From Byssothecium circinans (lineage: Eukaryota > Ascomycota > Dothideomycetes > Pleosporales > Massarinaceae): DNA of 64,000 nucleotides. Below the pieces are notes generated by a model. The model had not been told where the DNA came from, ran no database searches, and worked only from the letters and a program-made list of their open reading frames with translations. Shown here piece after piece: positions 33,904-43,860 of the stretch. The stretch lies in contig ML976988.1 of the NCBI GenBank assembly GCA_010015675.1, positions 138,806 to 202,805 of the forward strand. Direction: 5' to 3'. Both the position numbers and the translations under genes were made by a program. Each line of letters begins with the position of its first letter. Position 1 is the first letter of the stretch.

Positions 33904-34764
33904 TCATTCATTTTCCGCTGCATCGTGAGCTCCTGCAATGAAGCCTTCTGACAAGGCATCCACTACTTCTTGAGCACTCTTGAAATCCCCTTTCCAGCAA
34001 CCTTCAATGACTCGTCCGCACGAATAGCTCCGCACATCTGGGTATTCCATTCGTGAATAACGGGCCGCTACCTCTTCGTCTGCCAGGTCGTCATATGGCT
34101 GGTGATCTGACATTATGAAATATATAGTCGAGCCCAATGCGAACAGATCCGTCTTCGCGTCTGGGGTAGTAAGTGGATCCCTTGGTAGAAAAAACCGAAC
34201 GCTCTCCATAGCAGCCCCATCCAGGGTACCAAACACGGATCCAGCAAAGTCGCAGAGTTTGATGTCAAGATGCTCGTCAAGAAGAAAGTTATTGGGATGG
34301 ATGTCGCTGTGGATGACGCCTTTGTCGTGGATAAAGGCTAGTGCTTCGGCGGCTTGCATTGCCCACTTCCTTCGCAGCTGCTCTGGACTTTCGCTGGGAT
34401 CGTGACTTGAAAGGTACCGGCTTACATCACCGTTGGCTGCCAACTCGAATCGGAGACCGTGTTCGTGCCTCCCTAGGTACTTGATGATCCTTTCATGACC
34501 GCCTAGTGCCGAGAGAATGGAATGTTCGACATCGAGACAGGTTTTGTCGCGACGATCGTCCCGGTCCCGGACGTACTTCAGTACTGTCCCATCCGCAAGT
34601 AATGCTACTTGTGCCGTACTGCCACCCCATAACATGCTCGTCTCGGATACACCGGGCGGGTACCATGCCTCGAGGTATTTCACCATGATCATGGGGTTTG
34701 ATGGATCAACGTGATATTTTCCATCCATCGGCACCCCGAGATTCGCAAAGGAGAACGGCGGCAT
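33904..34764 (-). CDS. Small protein kinase domain protein, 286 aa
   Basis: Stand-alone serine/threonine kinase-like domain of a type common in filamentous fungi. The first ATG is 34762-34764; the frame is open 13 codons upstream without ATG. Conserved elements in order: a Gly-poor loop, AQVALLADGTVLKY with the likely ATP-binding Lys, EHSILSALGGHERIIKYLG, catalytic loop VIHSDIHPNNFLLD (HSD instead of HRD), and KLCDFAGS where DFG is usual (DFA). ALGSTIYFIMSDHQPYDDL follows and a Trp/Cys segment (VIEGCWKGD) closes the lobe. Catalytic Asp, Asn and the metal-binding Asp are all present, so activity is possible despite the changes. No other domains. A heterokaryon or defence role is only a guess from neighbours 4-15 kb away. 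Confidence 0.8.
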   Translation of the reverse strand: MPPFSFANLGVPMDGKYHVDPSNPMIMVKYLEAWYPPGVSETSMLWGGSTAQVALLADGTVLKYVRDRDDRRDKTCLDVEHSILSALGGHERIIKYLGRHEHGLRFELAANGDVSRYLSSHDPSESPEQLRRKWAMQAAEALAFIHDKGVIHSDIHPNNFLLDEHLDIKLCDFAGSVFGTLDGAAMESVRFFLPRDPLTTPDAKTDLFALGSTIYFIMSDHQPYDDLADEEVAARYSRMEYPDVRSYSCGRVIEGCWKGDFKSAQEVVDALSEGFIAGAHDAAENE

Positions 34765-35824
34765 GTTCAAAAGGACCTCGGGACGAGAAATCTTTAAGTG
34801 CAAGTTGGAAGTTCGAGGTGGAAGAAGATAACGTTAAAAATGGCTGCAAGTATCAACGAAACAGTTTTCGGCTGTGCAGATGTGTTGAGGGGGCTGGGTT
34901 GAGATATTACGCCGCATGAAGATCGGCTGGGAGACTTTCGTTCACTGGAACAACCGCTTTGTGTCCTCACCGGCGACAAGTCATATATTCATTCATTGTT
35001 GCTTTAATAATTGCAATATCCGAAGGGTATGGGTCCAAAAGATGGGTACAAGTGTGGGTATATTGATCTAACCTGAGTGTGTTGGAGCGAGACACTTGAT
35101 GGACCTGGACTGTCAAGTACGCTAGTCCATATGAAGTATAGCCTCATCCTTAACCGTACCAGTTATCACCATGTTTTACTACCCTATCAATATCATTTAT
35201 CCCACGGAGTACACGAATCGCAGTCTTTTTCAAGAAAGCTACTTCGAGTTTTAGAGGTGATGTCTTCCTAGCACTATTACAGAAACTATATAGGGCACCC
35301 CTCTCAACCAACCCCAAATGTCTGTTTGGGAATAACCATCCTCGCAGTCTTCGGCCGCCGCATCGGCTGCTAGAGATATACACTCATGGCTAGCATGCAC
35401 ATAATAGTTGTTTTTGACACCCTACTTCTGAGTCTCCGTCTTGCTGCTACAGGCAGGAAACCCATGTTGATGGCTCTCGTCACGTGCAGGATTTGGTTAG
35501 CCATGGGTACATTATAGGGTAAGCGTATCCCAATAACAGCAGTCACCCTCCAAAGCCTCTCAACAGGGCAACAACGACTTGTGAACTACCTTCCAAACCC
35601 CATTTAACAGCCTTGAAAGGAGCCTAACAGAGTTTCTAATCTGGAAAGCAAACTGAACAGTCTGTCTTACAGGCTGTCAAGTGGGTGTTTTAAGGTATGC
35701 GGTTACCTATAATGTACTTTTCGATTGCGTTTATCCAGTTAGGTTTGCTGCAGGTAGTTTGGGATTGCGGGTGCTTCAAATTTTGCAGGAGGTGCATGTG
35801 CTATTGCGCTCATCCATAAAATGA
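34765..35824. other. Intergenic, AT-richer, about 1.06 kb
   Basis: Lies between the kinase gene and the hAT target duplication. No gene, and the AT-rich, stop-rich sequence is compatible with RIP spreading from the element. No repeat unit recognised. Confidence 0.5.
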
Positions 35825-35832
35825 GGGGCACG
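35825..35832. repeat. hAT target-site duplication, left
   Basis: GGGGCACG directly outside the left inverted repeat; identical to 38904-38911. Confidence 0.95.
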
Positions 35833-38800
35833 CAGAGTAGTCAACAATCAACCAGGTCAGGCTTTCAACGTAGGCCTGGACTGATTGGTCCTCGGGACCC
35901 GAGAGGCCTGGACTGATTGACCTGATGGTGATTTGGGACCCAGATTGGTTGATTGATTGATGAAATTGATCCTCTACGTATACATTTTGTGTGTATGAAG
36001 CTATATAGCGTCATCCCACTCGGATATTCGAAATCGTTCCTGAATCTCCTGCTCTGAGAGCTCAACCCAGTCGTCGTCGCCCGAAGGAGCCCTGGGTGGA
36101 CTGAAACCGGCCTTCCGCCAAGCCCGTACACAGGTGATTGTGGAGATCAATTGAGGGCTCATTAATCGGCGTTTGGGCTCCATCATATCACCAACCTCAG
36201 AGAACATCCTCTCACAGGCACAAGAGGACGCTGGTATCGATAGGAGATCAATAGCTAGCTGAGAAAGGCAGGGGAACCTATCCTTAATAGATAGCCAGTA
36301 CCCAATAGGATCACGTCGATGCGAGTGATCCCCAGGCACGCCTAGTTCGTTGTGCCACCACTTCTTGAACTCATCATCGCTGCTGACGAGGGGTGCCGTC
36401 GTATCAACTCGTAGAGGCTTGGTAAGCCCGTCGGTGTAGTCGTCGATATTACTAACGTGCTTAGCTCTCTTGCGCGGAGGTGAGTTGACAGTGCTGTCAT
36501 CCTTATACTCGTTCCACAGCACCTTAAACTGGGCGTTTACAGTAATAAGCCAGTCGCTGTAATCCCCAGTCCAAGAGTTTACAAAGTAATACTTGTAATA
36601 CGGGTTAAGGAGCGTTGCAGCGTAATACACCGGCGTAGCGTCAAGTAGCCTGTAATACTTAGAGAGCTTCTTATAGGCAGCTATGATATTAATTTTGACG
36701 TGGTCCTCTGGGGCGTCAGCCTTATTAAAATTAACGTCCGCAAATCCCTTAACCAATCACTTAAAGTGGTTAAGGAGATACTTAAACGTTAGGTAGACTT
36801 CGTAAATAGCCCCATAACCACCGGAGGCCCCGCGACCTTCAAGTCTCTTTGTAGCCTCCTTTAAGGGCTGGAGGATTTAAATATACTGGTTGATTATATC
36901 CTAATCGCCAGCAGTAAGGCCTTTGGAGGGTGGAGTCGCGTCCCCCCAAGCCTCGCCCTGGGCGCGGGCTGACGCCTTATCCCTCAACGCTCTCTCCGCG
37001 CGGTGATTAGTAAGGGCGTCAATCAGGCGGTAGAGTTTAACGCCTCTCTTAATAAAGTTGAGATAGCTGTTCCAGCGGGTAACGACGGGTTTAATGGGTG
37101 CAAGCAGCGGGCCCGTCTCACCCTCTTCGCGGGTTGATAGTTGAAACTCATTAAATAAGTCGTATTGCTGAGGCGTTAATATTGAATAAATAACGTCGAC
37201 AAGGACGCCAATGGGGCCCTTCTCGCGCCACTTATGAAGATATTTCTCCTCCAGTCCTAATTGCGCGTCGTCGTTATTAAAGGAGTCCTTGTCAACTCTA
37301 AATATCACGGTTTAGCTAACCAGGTTAAATGAGTGAGGTAAGCAGCGGAGACGCCTCTTAGGAGCCATAAAGCCGTAATAGGTAGCTAGTACGTCAACGC
37401 AGGTGTCGTTATTTGTCGCGTTATTAAGCGTAAAGTATCTGATAGAGTTACTGTTAATGCTAAAGCTCTCTAGAGTCTTAATAACTACAGTAGCGATCCT
37501 CTCCCCAGTATGCGCGCTAGAGAGTTGAGGGAGGGCAATGGGCAGGTCGCAGACCTTGCCGCTACTATTAACGTAGTGGGCAACAAGCCCACAAAACGCG
37601 CTCTTACCGCCCTTCATAGACCAGCCGTCAAAACTAAAGTGGACCTTACTGAGCGAGCGCGACAGCTCAGCCTGCACCTGGGGCTGGAGATTTGTGTATA
37701 GCCTTACTAGAAAGGCTGAGACGCTGGCCTTACTCTTCCATATGGCCCGGTCGGCGTCTGGGTTGGCGAGGCGTAGGAGGTTGCGAAAAGCCGGCGTCTC
37801 TACCTCACGCAGAGGGTGATTATTCTCAGCCAGCCAGCTGACTACGGCTAGTTGAAAGCGCTGTTGATTAAAGTTTCCAAGGGCGTTAGAAACCTCTTAC
37901 GGTACATGCACGCCGCTAGCTATAAGAGACCTAAGAGTACGCTGCCCAGTCTCCAGCTGACGCTAGTTTGCAAGCGTACTTGGGCGGGACTGGTTATAGC
38001 CCCGAATCCTCTGCTCAATATGTCTCCACGCTGACGTCGTAGAGCTCGTCGTCTTGAGTATCCCGTTGCCCCTAAGGGCGCTGGATATATTGTGTATGTG
38101 GCAGTAGCGACAGACGAAGAATATACGCCTAGTGTTAGCGCGCAGCGCGACGCGGTAACCGTGATTATAAAGAGCTGACTTCTTATATAGCTGCGTCCGC
38201 AGAGGCTTCGTGTACGTAGAGAGACGTTGCCAGATAATCCCATCAAAGTTATCCGTAAAGCGCGCGTCAAAGTTGTCGTCTAAGCTGTCGGCAGCACCTA
38301 AGGACACTGTGGCACTAATGGAGGACGCCGGCGCCCTGCGGCCGGCGCGGGTAAAGGGCGTAGGTGTACAAGAGGGCGTTGACGACGCGTCCGAAGGCCC
38401 TGCGAGAGTAGGCGTCGCGTCCTGGCTGAAGGACTCAGCTGTACTGTTTTGGAGCTCAGTTTCAAAGCTCTGGGTGCTCTGTGAGTCGACAGGAACCCAG
38501 GGGGGCGACGGCAACCTGACTACTGTACTCAGGGTAGCCTGTTTGCCCTTATTGCGTAGAGCGCGCGGCATAGTACGTGTATGGGCGGGGGCGTCGTTAG
38601 TAGTCGGGCGGAAAATTGGGTCCTGAGTACGTATTACCCAATTAGGAAATCGCTTATTACACCCTCAACACCACGGAATCGTCTATATAGCTCATATTTA
38701 ACGTATTTACGGCTTCAAAAACCCGTCTTAGCACCTCTAAGACGATCAAACAAGATCAGGTCAATCAAGCGGATCAAGCGAAAAATCTCTAATACCTGAC

Positions 38801-38903
38801 CTGAAGCCAAATTTGTAGGAGCCCGAGATTGACCTGATTGATATGATCAATCAGGTAAAAATCGGGCCCCGCTTGAGGGCTTGGTTGATTGTTGACTAGT
38901 CTG
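35833..38903 (-). mobile_element. hAT DNA transposon, full length 3,071 bp
   Basis: Both ends carry a terminal inverted repeat of at least 22 bp starting CAGA(G/C)TAGTCAACAATC, with one mismatch at position 5. The element is flanked by a perfect 8-bp duplication GGGGCACG (35825-35832 and 38904-38911), the length expected for hAT. Subterminal regions hold repeated CCTGGACTGATTG and GACCTGATTGA-type words, likely transposase binding sites. One large transposase frame runs on the minus strand, with six premature stops. The intact ends mean it could still be moved in trans by a working relative. Confidence 0.95.
36001..38571 (-). pseudogene. hAT transposase with BED finger, six in-frame stops
   Basis: An 857-codon reading frame begins MPRALRNKGKQ and stays in one register from 38571 to 36001. 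The N-terminus has a Ser/Thr/Pro-rich region, then a BED-like zinc finger (FVCRYCHIHN...WRHIEQRI). The RNase H-like core includes KVHFSFDGWSMKG and LRCLPHSFNL. The C-terminal dimerisation region has SQLAIDLLSIPASSCACERM and EPKRRLMSPQ, the hAT hallmark. Stops lie at 37963 (TAG), 37897 (TAA), 37312 (TAA), 36901 (TAG), 36877 (TAA) and 36757 (TGA). Each can come from Gln, Trp or Arg codons by a single C-to-T or G-to-A change, and there is no frameshift. This is the RIP pattern. The protein cannot be made in full. Confidence 0.92.
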
Positions 38904-38911
38904 GGGGCACG
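38904..38911. repeat. hAT target-site duplication, right
   Basis: GGGGCACG directly outside the right inverted repeat; identical to the left copy, which points to a relatively recent insertion. Confidence 0.95.
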
Positions 38912-39337
38912 ACAAGAAGGTATTGTGACATCTGGATTAAGTAACCAGTGAAAAAGGCTAAGGATGGATACTGAATAGATGGAGGACAGCGTAAATCAGC
39001 AAATATACTATATAACTTTGTCGAATGCTATAAAAAGGATCCTAAAGCTCTGTATAACGCTCTCCACTGAATATGTGCTGCCTGGAGGATGGATCGCTTT
39101 AGAGGGATCCTACCTTCTCAGAACAATTCATTAACAGCTATTTCTCAATTCAAACCCATCTACAGCTCGTTTATTGCTTGTTCATGAGAGGTACACGTGG
39201 AGGAATTGAGCTTGGGGGAGGAACGACTCATTAACTGTGTTTTGAGAAGGCACGATCCCCGTAAGGCCGATCGGCAGCCACGTGATATTTGGAGAAGAAA
39301 GAAAATAGCTTCATTACATCTACCAACATAGCGACGA
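38912..39337. other. Intergenic, about 430 bp
   Basis: Between the hAT element and the 3' end of the chimeric peptidase gene. Nothing recognised. Confidence 0.6.
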
Positions 39338-42052
39338 TTATCTATTCCAATCATCATACAACTTACGTGCGACTAGTGAGATTTGGCACCACTTTTCCTC
39401 TTCAGACAGATCCTTCTTCTTCAAATCCTCACTAGGTGTCTTGAACAGCTTCTCCACGTCCAGTCTTTTGTCTTCCGGGTATTCATAGCCGAACTTCCTG
39501 AAAGCCTTTTCCATCCATTGGTATTTTTTGATGTTTTGAAGTGCCTTGTTATCCGCTGCGTTGGGGAAATGTTTGTTGAGATAACAATGATCGTACAAAG
39601 CGCCCATCCTAACACACTGAACGATGAGTGCCGCCAGGCCTGCAGCTAACGCGGTAGCTACCGACGAACCTGTAAGTGGCTGGGCATCATCTATGCTGAC
39701 CATGTCTCCTTCCTTAGTCTTCACGTTCACGCCAGGGAGTATGAAGTCCACGTTCGTCAGACTGCCCGTTCGGACGTTTATGTTCCCGTTGTGATCAGCT
39801 GCTCCAATCTTGAAGATCTCCTTGATGCCACAGCCGAAAGGCCAGTAGTTACTGAGCACGTCGGTGCTTTGCTTCCCAATATCTGGGGCAGAGCAAAAAA
39901 TCAAAATGTTTTCCTCGTGCGCTTCCTTTAGAGCAGTTCGTAGCCGTTCGAAAGACTTCGAAGTTTCCTTCGTGGCATCTCTCATCTGTTCGATCGTCCA
40001 GGACATGGAGATGATATCGAACTTTCGCTTGACGGCGTGTTCTACTGCCTTCAAAGTGTTATTACGGATCAAAGATGATTTCAAAGCCAAAAGTAGTCCG
40101 TGTTAAGAAAGTTGAGCTTACATCTGCAGCGCTTTTGGCTGTAAAATATGATAACATATTTCCCTGCTGAGGAATCACCTCGAGCTTGCAAACATATATC
40201 TTGACTCTGGGGCAGATTCGGCTGATTAGATACGCCATTTTGGTGCCATGGCCTGTTTCCGAGCCATGGAAGGGCTGCGAATCGTCTTCGATGTCTCTAC
40301 CTGGGTAACCACTGCTGAAACTGTTTCCAGATGTCACGTTTCGGGCAATGGTAGGATTCAGGAGGTCAACACCGTCGTCAATCAGTGCAACCGTAACGTC
40401 CTTTTTCAGCTCATTGGGTAGGCTCGAATTCTCTGAGAAGTTCTGTGCGAACTGTGGTGGAAACATCAACTTGGATATACCTGCGGCAAATCCATCCATG
40501 ACCTGGAGCCATCTATCAACGTCAATAGCGTTCGCCAATTCTCCGTGGGCCGCGGACGGCTGTGAGGGGAGCTCTTTCTCGCTGATGATGATCTTGGTTC
40601 CCTGGTGACTATCAAAGGATAGAGCTCGTTCCTTTTCCTTGAATTGCTGGGATAGTCGCTGATGAAACTGCTTGAGGTCTCGTTTCCAGCGACTGGTAGA
40701 GTTCAATGCTGCCTGGGAAGTTTTGTTAGCTCACAGATCTCAAATATGCGACGGTAATTTGCTTGTAGAAAGGGCGTGCGTACAGTTGGCTCGTGCAGAT
40801 GAATTTTCCTGAGCGCTGGTAGTTGTACCAGCCCGTACTTAGGGTCACCTCATGCTCGGAGGATGGCATTGTTGCCACTCCACCAGAGGTGTAACTCTTG
40901 CAGGTTCTTTGAGCCCTCACATACTGTTCGTATGACTTGAGGGCAAAGATCAATTTTTTGCCAGTCCAGTATCTCGATGCTGAACCTGCAAAGCGATTCC
41001 TCGATCGACTCATCGCTGTGTGGAACTCCGTCCTTGTCTCTCACTGTTACTTTGATGATGTTGCTTACTTTCTTCCCTGAAAGCCATTCAAAGAATTTTT
41101 GAACATCTCTCCTTCCTTTTCCGTCGAATTCTCCTTCCCTAGGAGGGTCGCGGGGTGGAATGGGTACCAGTTCTGGAATGTCGAAATCAACGTACAGCAG
41201 TACCTCGTCGAATTTGAACCCTGCATAATTCTCTTTGAACGTCCTAAAGTTTACTCTCTCTCCCTTCTTCAACTTAGTTGCCGGGAACTTGAAGCGTATG
41301 TTTTTCTCTGGCCATAATCAGCATGTGGTGTTGACGTGGTAATGGTTAGGATTAGATACTTACCTTCCAAATTGGTGCCGTACAAAAACTCCACAGCAGA
41401 ATCAGGAGTCCTTTCGGCGCACTCGGACGTTGGTCGGAGCAGCGTAATACGTACAAGAGCGGCAACGGAGGAATAGATATTGCGATACATGGTCCGACCA
41501 AACGCTGCCTGTATAAGTGCCTCCTTGATGATAACACCTCCAATATCATGCCCGATGAGGATGATATCTGCATTTTTGGGTCTGTCAAGCTCGCAGAGTG
41601 CATCAAGAAGCCTTACGGCTTGATCTCTGATGCCCGGGTGGACGAATATGCTCGTGTGATTCTCAGCAATATGGTAGTTGAATGCGGATATTCTTGTGCT
41701 CGGGTGTTTCATTGCCATTTTCTCGATGAACCATAGCTTATGGTCCTCATCTTTGAGAGGAAACCGCGGCCGGGTCCACCGAGTGCCGTTCAGCCCGTGT
41801 ACGACGATGACACTAGAATTGTTGATAGCAGTTAGTATTGAGAATTAACTTTTTGAGTCCCTAAGAAAGTCACATATGAACTCACTCGGCGCGGCACTCT
41901 CCATTGGTATGATTCCTAAGTCTCCTGAGGCCTGTTTCTCTCCCGTCTCTACTAGAGCAGAACACCCTTCTCGAAAAATGTCTCCGAACAACATCCCACG
42001 ATCTCTTCGCAGATAACGCAGGAGACAGGTCGGAGTCCGCTAATGTAGCCAT
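39338..42052 (-). pseudogene. Chimeric gene: alpha/beta-hydrolase N-terminus joined to subtilase (S8) C-terminus
   Basis: Five exons (42052-41886, 41812-41364, 41307-40784, 40712-40122, 40048-39338) join in frame to 814 codons, introns 56-73 bp. The first part is a lipase-like alpha/beta hydrolase of the kind that heads fungal NLRs: DVIVVHGLNG, then LIGHDIGGVIIKEALIQA, where Asp takes the place of the nucleophile Ser (GxSxG). At about 41451 it switches to a subtilase: SAVEFLYGTNLE, ELHLWWSGNNAILR, then S8 catalytic residues Asp in VALIDDGVD, His in TGHGTKMA and Ser in LTGSSVATALAAGLAALI. This subtilase family normally starts with an ankyrin domain, which lies at 43861-45222 on the other strand. 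An in-frame TGA at 40850-40852, probably a former Trp, cuts the peptidase off. Mechanism: inversion, listed separately. Confidence 0.82.
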
Positions 42053-42405
42053 TTCATCATAGATACCATAAGGTGGAGTTGAGCTATGCGATGAGAATAG
42101 AATGCATTGTCGGAATGAGGAAGGACAAACCGAACCGCATCCCGCCTCAATCAAAAATCCCGCAGCTGGACCGGTGGAGTTACAGGGAGTACTGGTCGGC
42201 CAATATACATGGATTATATTATACACCACATGAATCAATTGGTGTGAAGTGGCAAAATCTCCAATGAGATTGCGTCCATAGAACGTGATACACAGACATT
42301 GAAATGAGTACTAGTAACCGAAAAGCTATGCCCACACCACCTAAGAACACTGAAGCGGTGATCACCTTCAGCTCTCCGAGCGTATCGAAAATCCATGCCA
42401 CCTCC
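42053..42405. other. Intergenic, about 350 bp
   Basis: Upstream of the hydrolase start and downstream of the middle gene, inside the inverted segment. No gene. Confidence 0.6.
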
Positions 42406-43264
42406 CTAAATGGCAAGGGAGTCTTGGGAGGGAATACCGGCAAGCGATTTCAGCTCCACTTTTCCGAGGTTCTGAACATCGTAATCCTGCAGCTTATTTG
42501 TTGGCAGCCGCCGCGCAGGGTCAAACAAGATAGGATCGTCCTTTGGTGTACTGAAAGCAGCCTCGATCTTGGTGAAGAGATCCGCTTTGATCTGCATTGT
42601 CACTGTGCCTGGAACTGGTTCCTGTCGTCCCGCTTCAATAAGATCGCTGATCGAAGGTGTGGTATAACACCACTCTTTACGGTGGCGTTTTCCATGAAGT
42701 TCCACGATGCGCTGTTCTTCGCGCCCCAGATGCGCCCGTTCAGATCCATCGAGGCACGTACGCGGGTTGTATCCGTCGTCACCCTGTCGATCACCTTCTC
42801 CAACTTGAAATCACCTCCCAACTGAACACCTGCGACACCACTGATATTGATCCCCGCACCTTGTGTCACCTGCTCGCGCTGCTGTGTAGACTGCAACTGG
42901 AAGAATCCGTCGGGATACATCGCATACACCTCCGGGTCCTGCGGTCCAATTTGGTGTGATCCGAACTGCATGACAACCTCAGCCTCCTTGATTCGACTAG
43001 CAATGCGATTAGGCGTGAATCGAAAATCGACGACCAGCAGGGTACATTCATCGTCACAGTCATCCGAGAAATACCCATGTGCAATATCTTTAATTCGCAG
43101 CGAACGTCCACACGGCCTTTGCGTTCGATAGCGTTCTCCCTCTCAAAAGGATTTTTCGGGTCATTCTGCGTATGGAATGCGGAGCTCTCTCCCAGAGGGT
43201 ACAGGGCAATGTCGTATGAGAGCAGGTCTTCGGCGAGGCCGGACACAGCTAGATTGTCCACCAT
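42406..43264 (-). pseudogene. Beta-rich hypothetical protein of the NLR cluster, two frameshifts
   Basis: Fungal family of unknown function. The ATG at 43264 opens MVDNLAVSGLAEDLLSYDIALYPLG and reads to ERKGR. Near 43102-43106 one base is missing and the protein continues in the next frame as KDIAHGYFSDD, TLLVVDFRFTPNRIASRIKE and QFGSHQIGPQDPEVYAMYPD. A Gly/Val-rich amphipathic stretch follows (GAGINISGVAGVQLGGDF), then RIWGAKNSASWNFMEN. Near 42601-42608 a second base is missing, and the last 60 residues (MQIKADLFTKIEAAF...LAGI) are in yet another frame. Neither gap fits an intron. The order resembles fungal proteins that I recall next to NLR genes; that link is inference. Once divergent from the subtilase and co-directional with the NLR, if the inversion is undone. 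Start may lie in an earlier exon. Confidence 0.6.
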
Positions 43265-43860
43265 TTCTGCGAGGTGATCTGTCAGTTGGGAACGCGATAA
43301 AAATGAGGCGTCTGGTTATCAAGTTAGATCGTCTATCCATGAAATCTGCAAAATTGTGGGACATACGCGGACTCATTGCTGTGAGTTTCTGTGTGAACAC
43401 AACTGGCTTCTCGTTGCTGATTTGTTTCTTGAGAAGTTGGGAGCGCGACGGCTCTACAGGCTTTTATCTGTATGCGAGGCGTGAAATTGTCGAGCGGTTC
43501 ACAGCTACGCAGAAGAAGTCTGACGCGGAACCAGGGAAGTGGAATGCCAGAACGTGCATATCGACTGAGAAGGCAAGACGCCAGTAGATCTCGAAGAGGC
43601 AGGTAACTCGTAAAAAACAAGGCTATGCGAGCACAAATTATCAAGCCCAGGGTCGGACGACATGTAAGCTAACAGAATGAGTTCGGCGGAACCACAGAGT
43701 GCCTTCCGTCAGTACTTTGCTTCCAAGTTTTGTCCTAGTAATTTGTCCTAGTATAAGCTCGCACAAACAGTATTGTCATCATTTTTTCATTTGATCACCA
43801 AGCAGATCTCCTTAGAAAGCACACAGCCCTCCAAGCCAAGTGGGGAAAGGAGCCAGCGAC
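43265..43860. other. Divergent upstream region, about 600 bp
   Basis: Separates the middle gene (minus) from the ankyrin gene (plus). Could contain a small 5' exon of the middle gene at about 43300-43380, but no convincing splice pair was found. CTTAG/AAGCACACAGCC-type leader precedes 43861. Confidence 0.4.

Noticed and set aside
39338..42052. A natural new domain architecture: hydrolase plus subtilase in one protein
   Set aside because: The missing halves of both families lie 2-4 kb away in mirrored order, so an inversion explains it better than an ancestral fusion.
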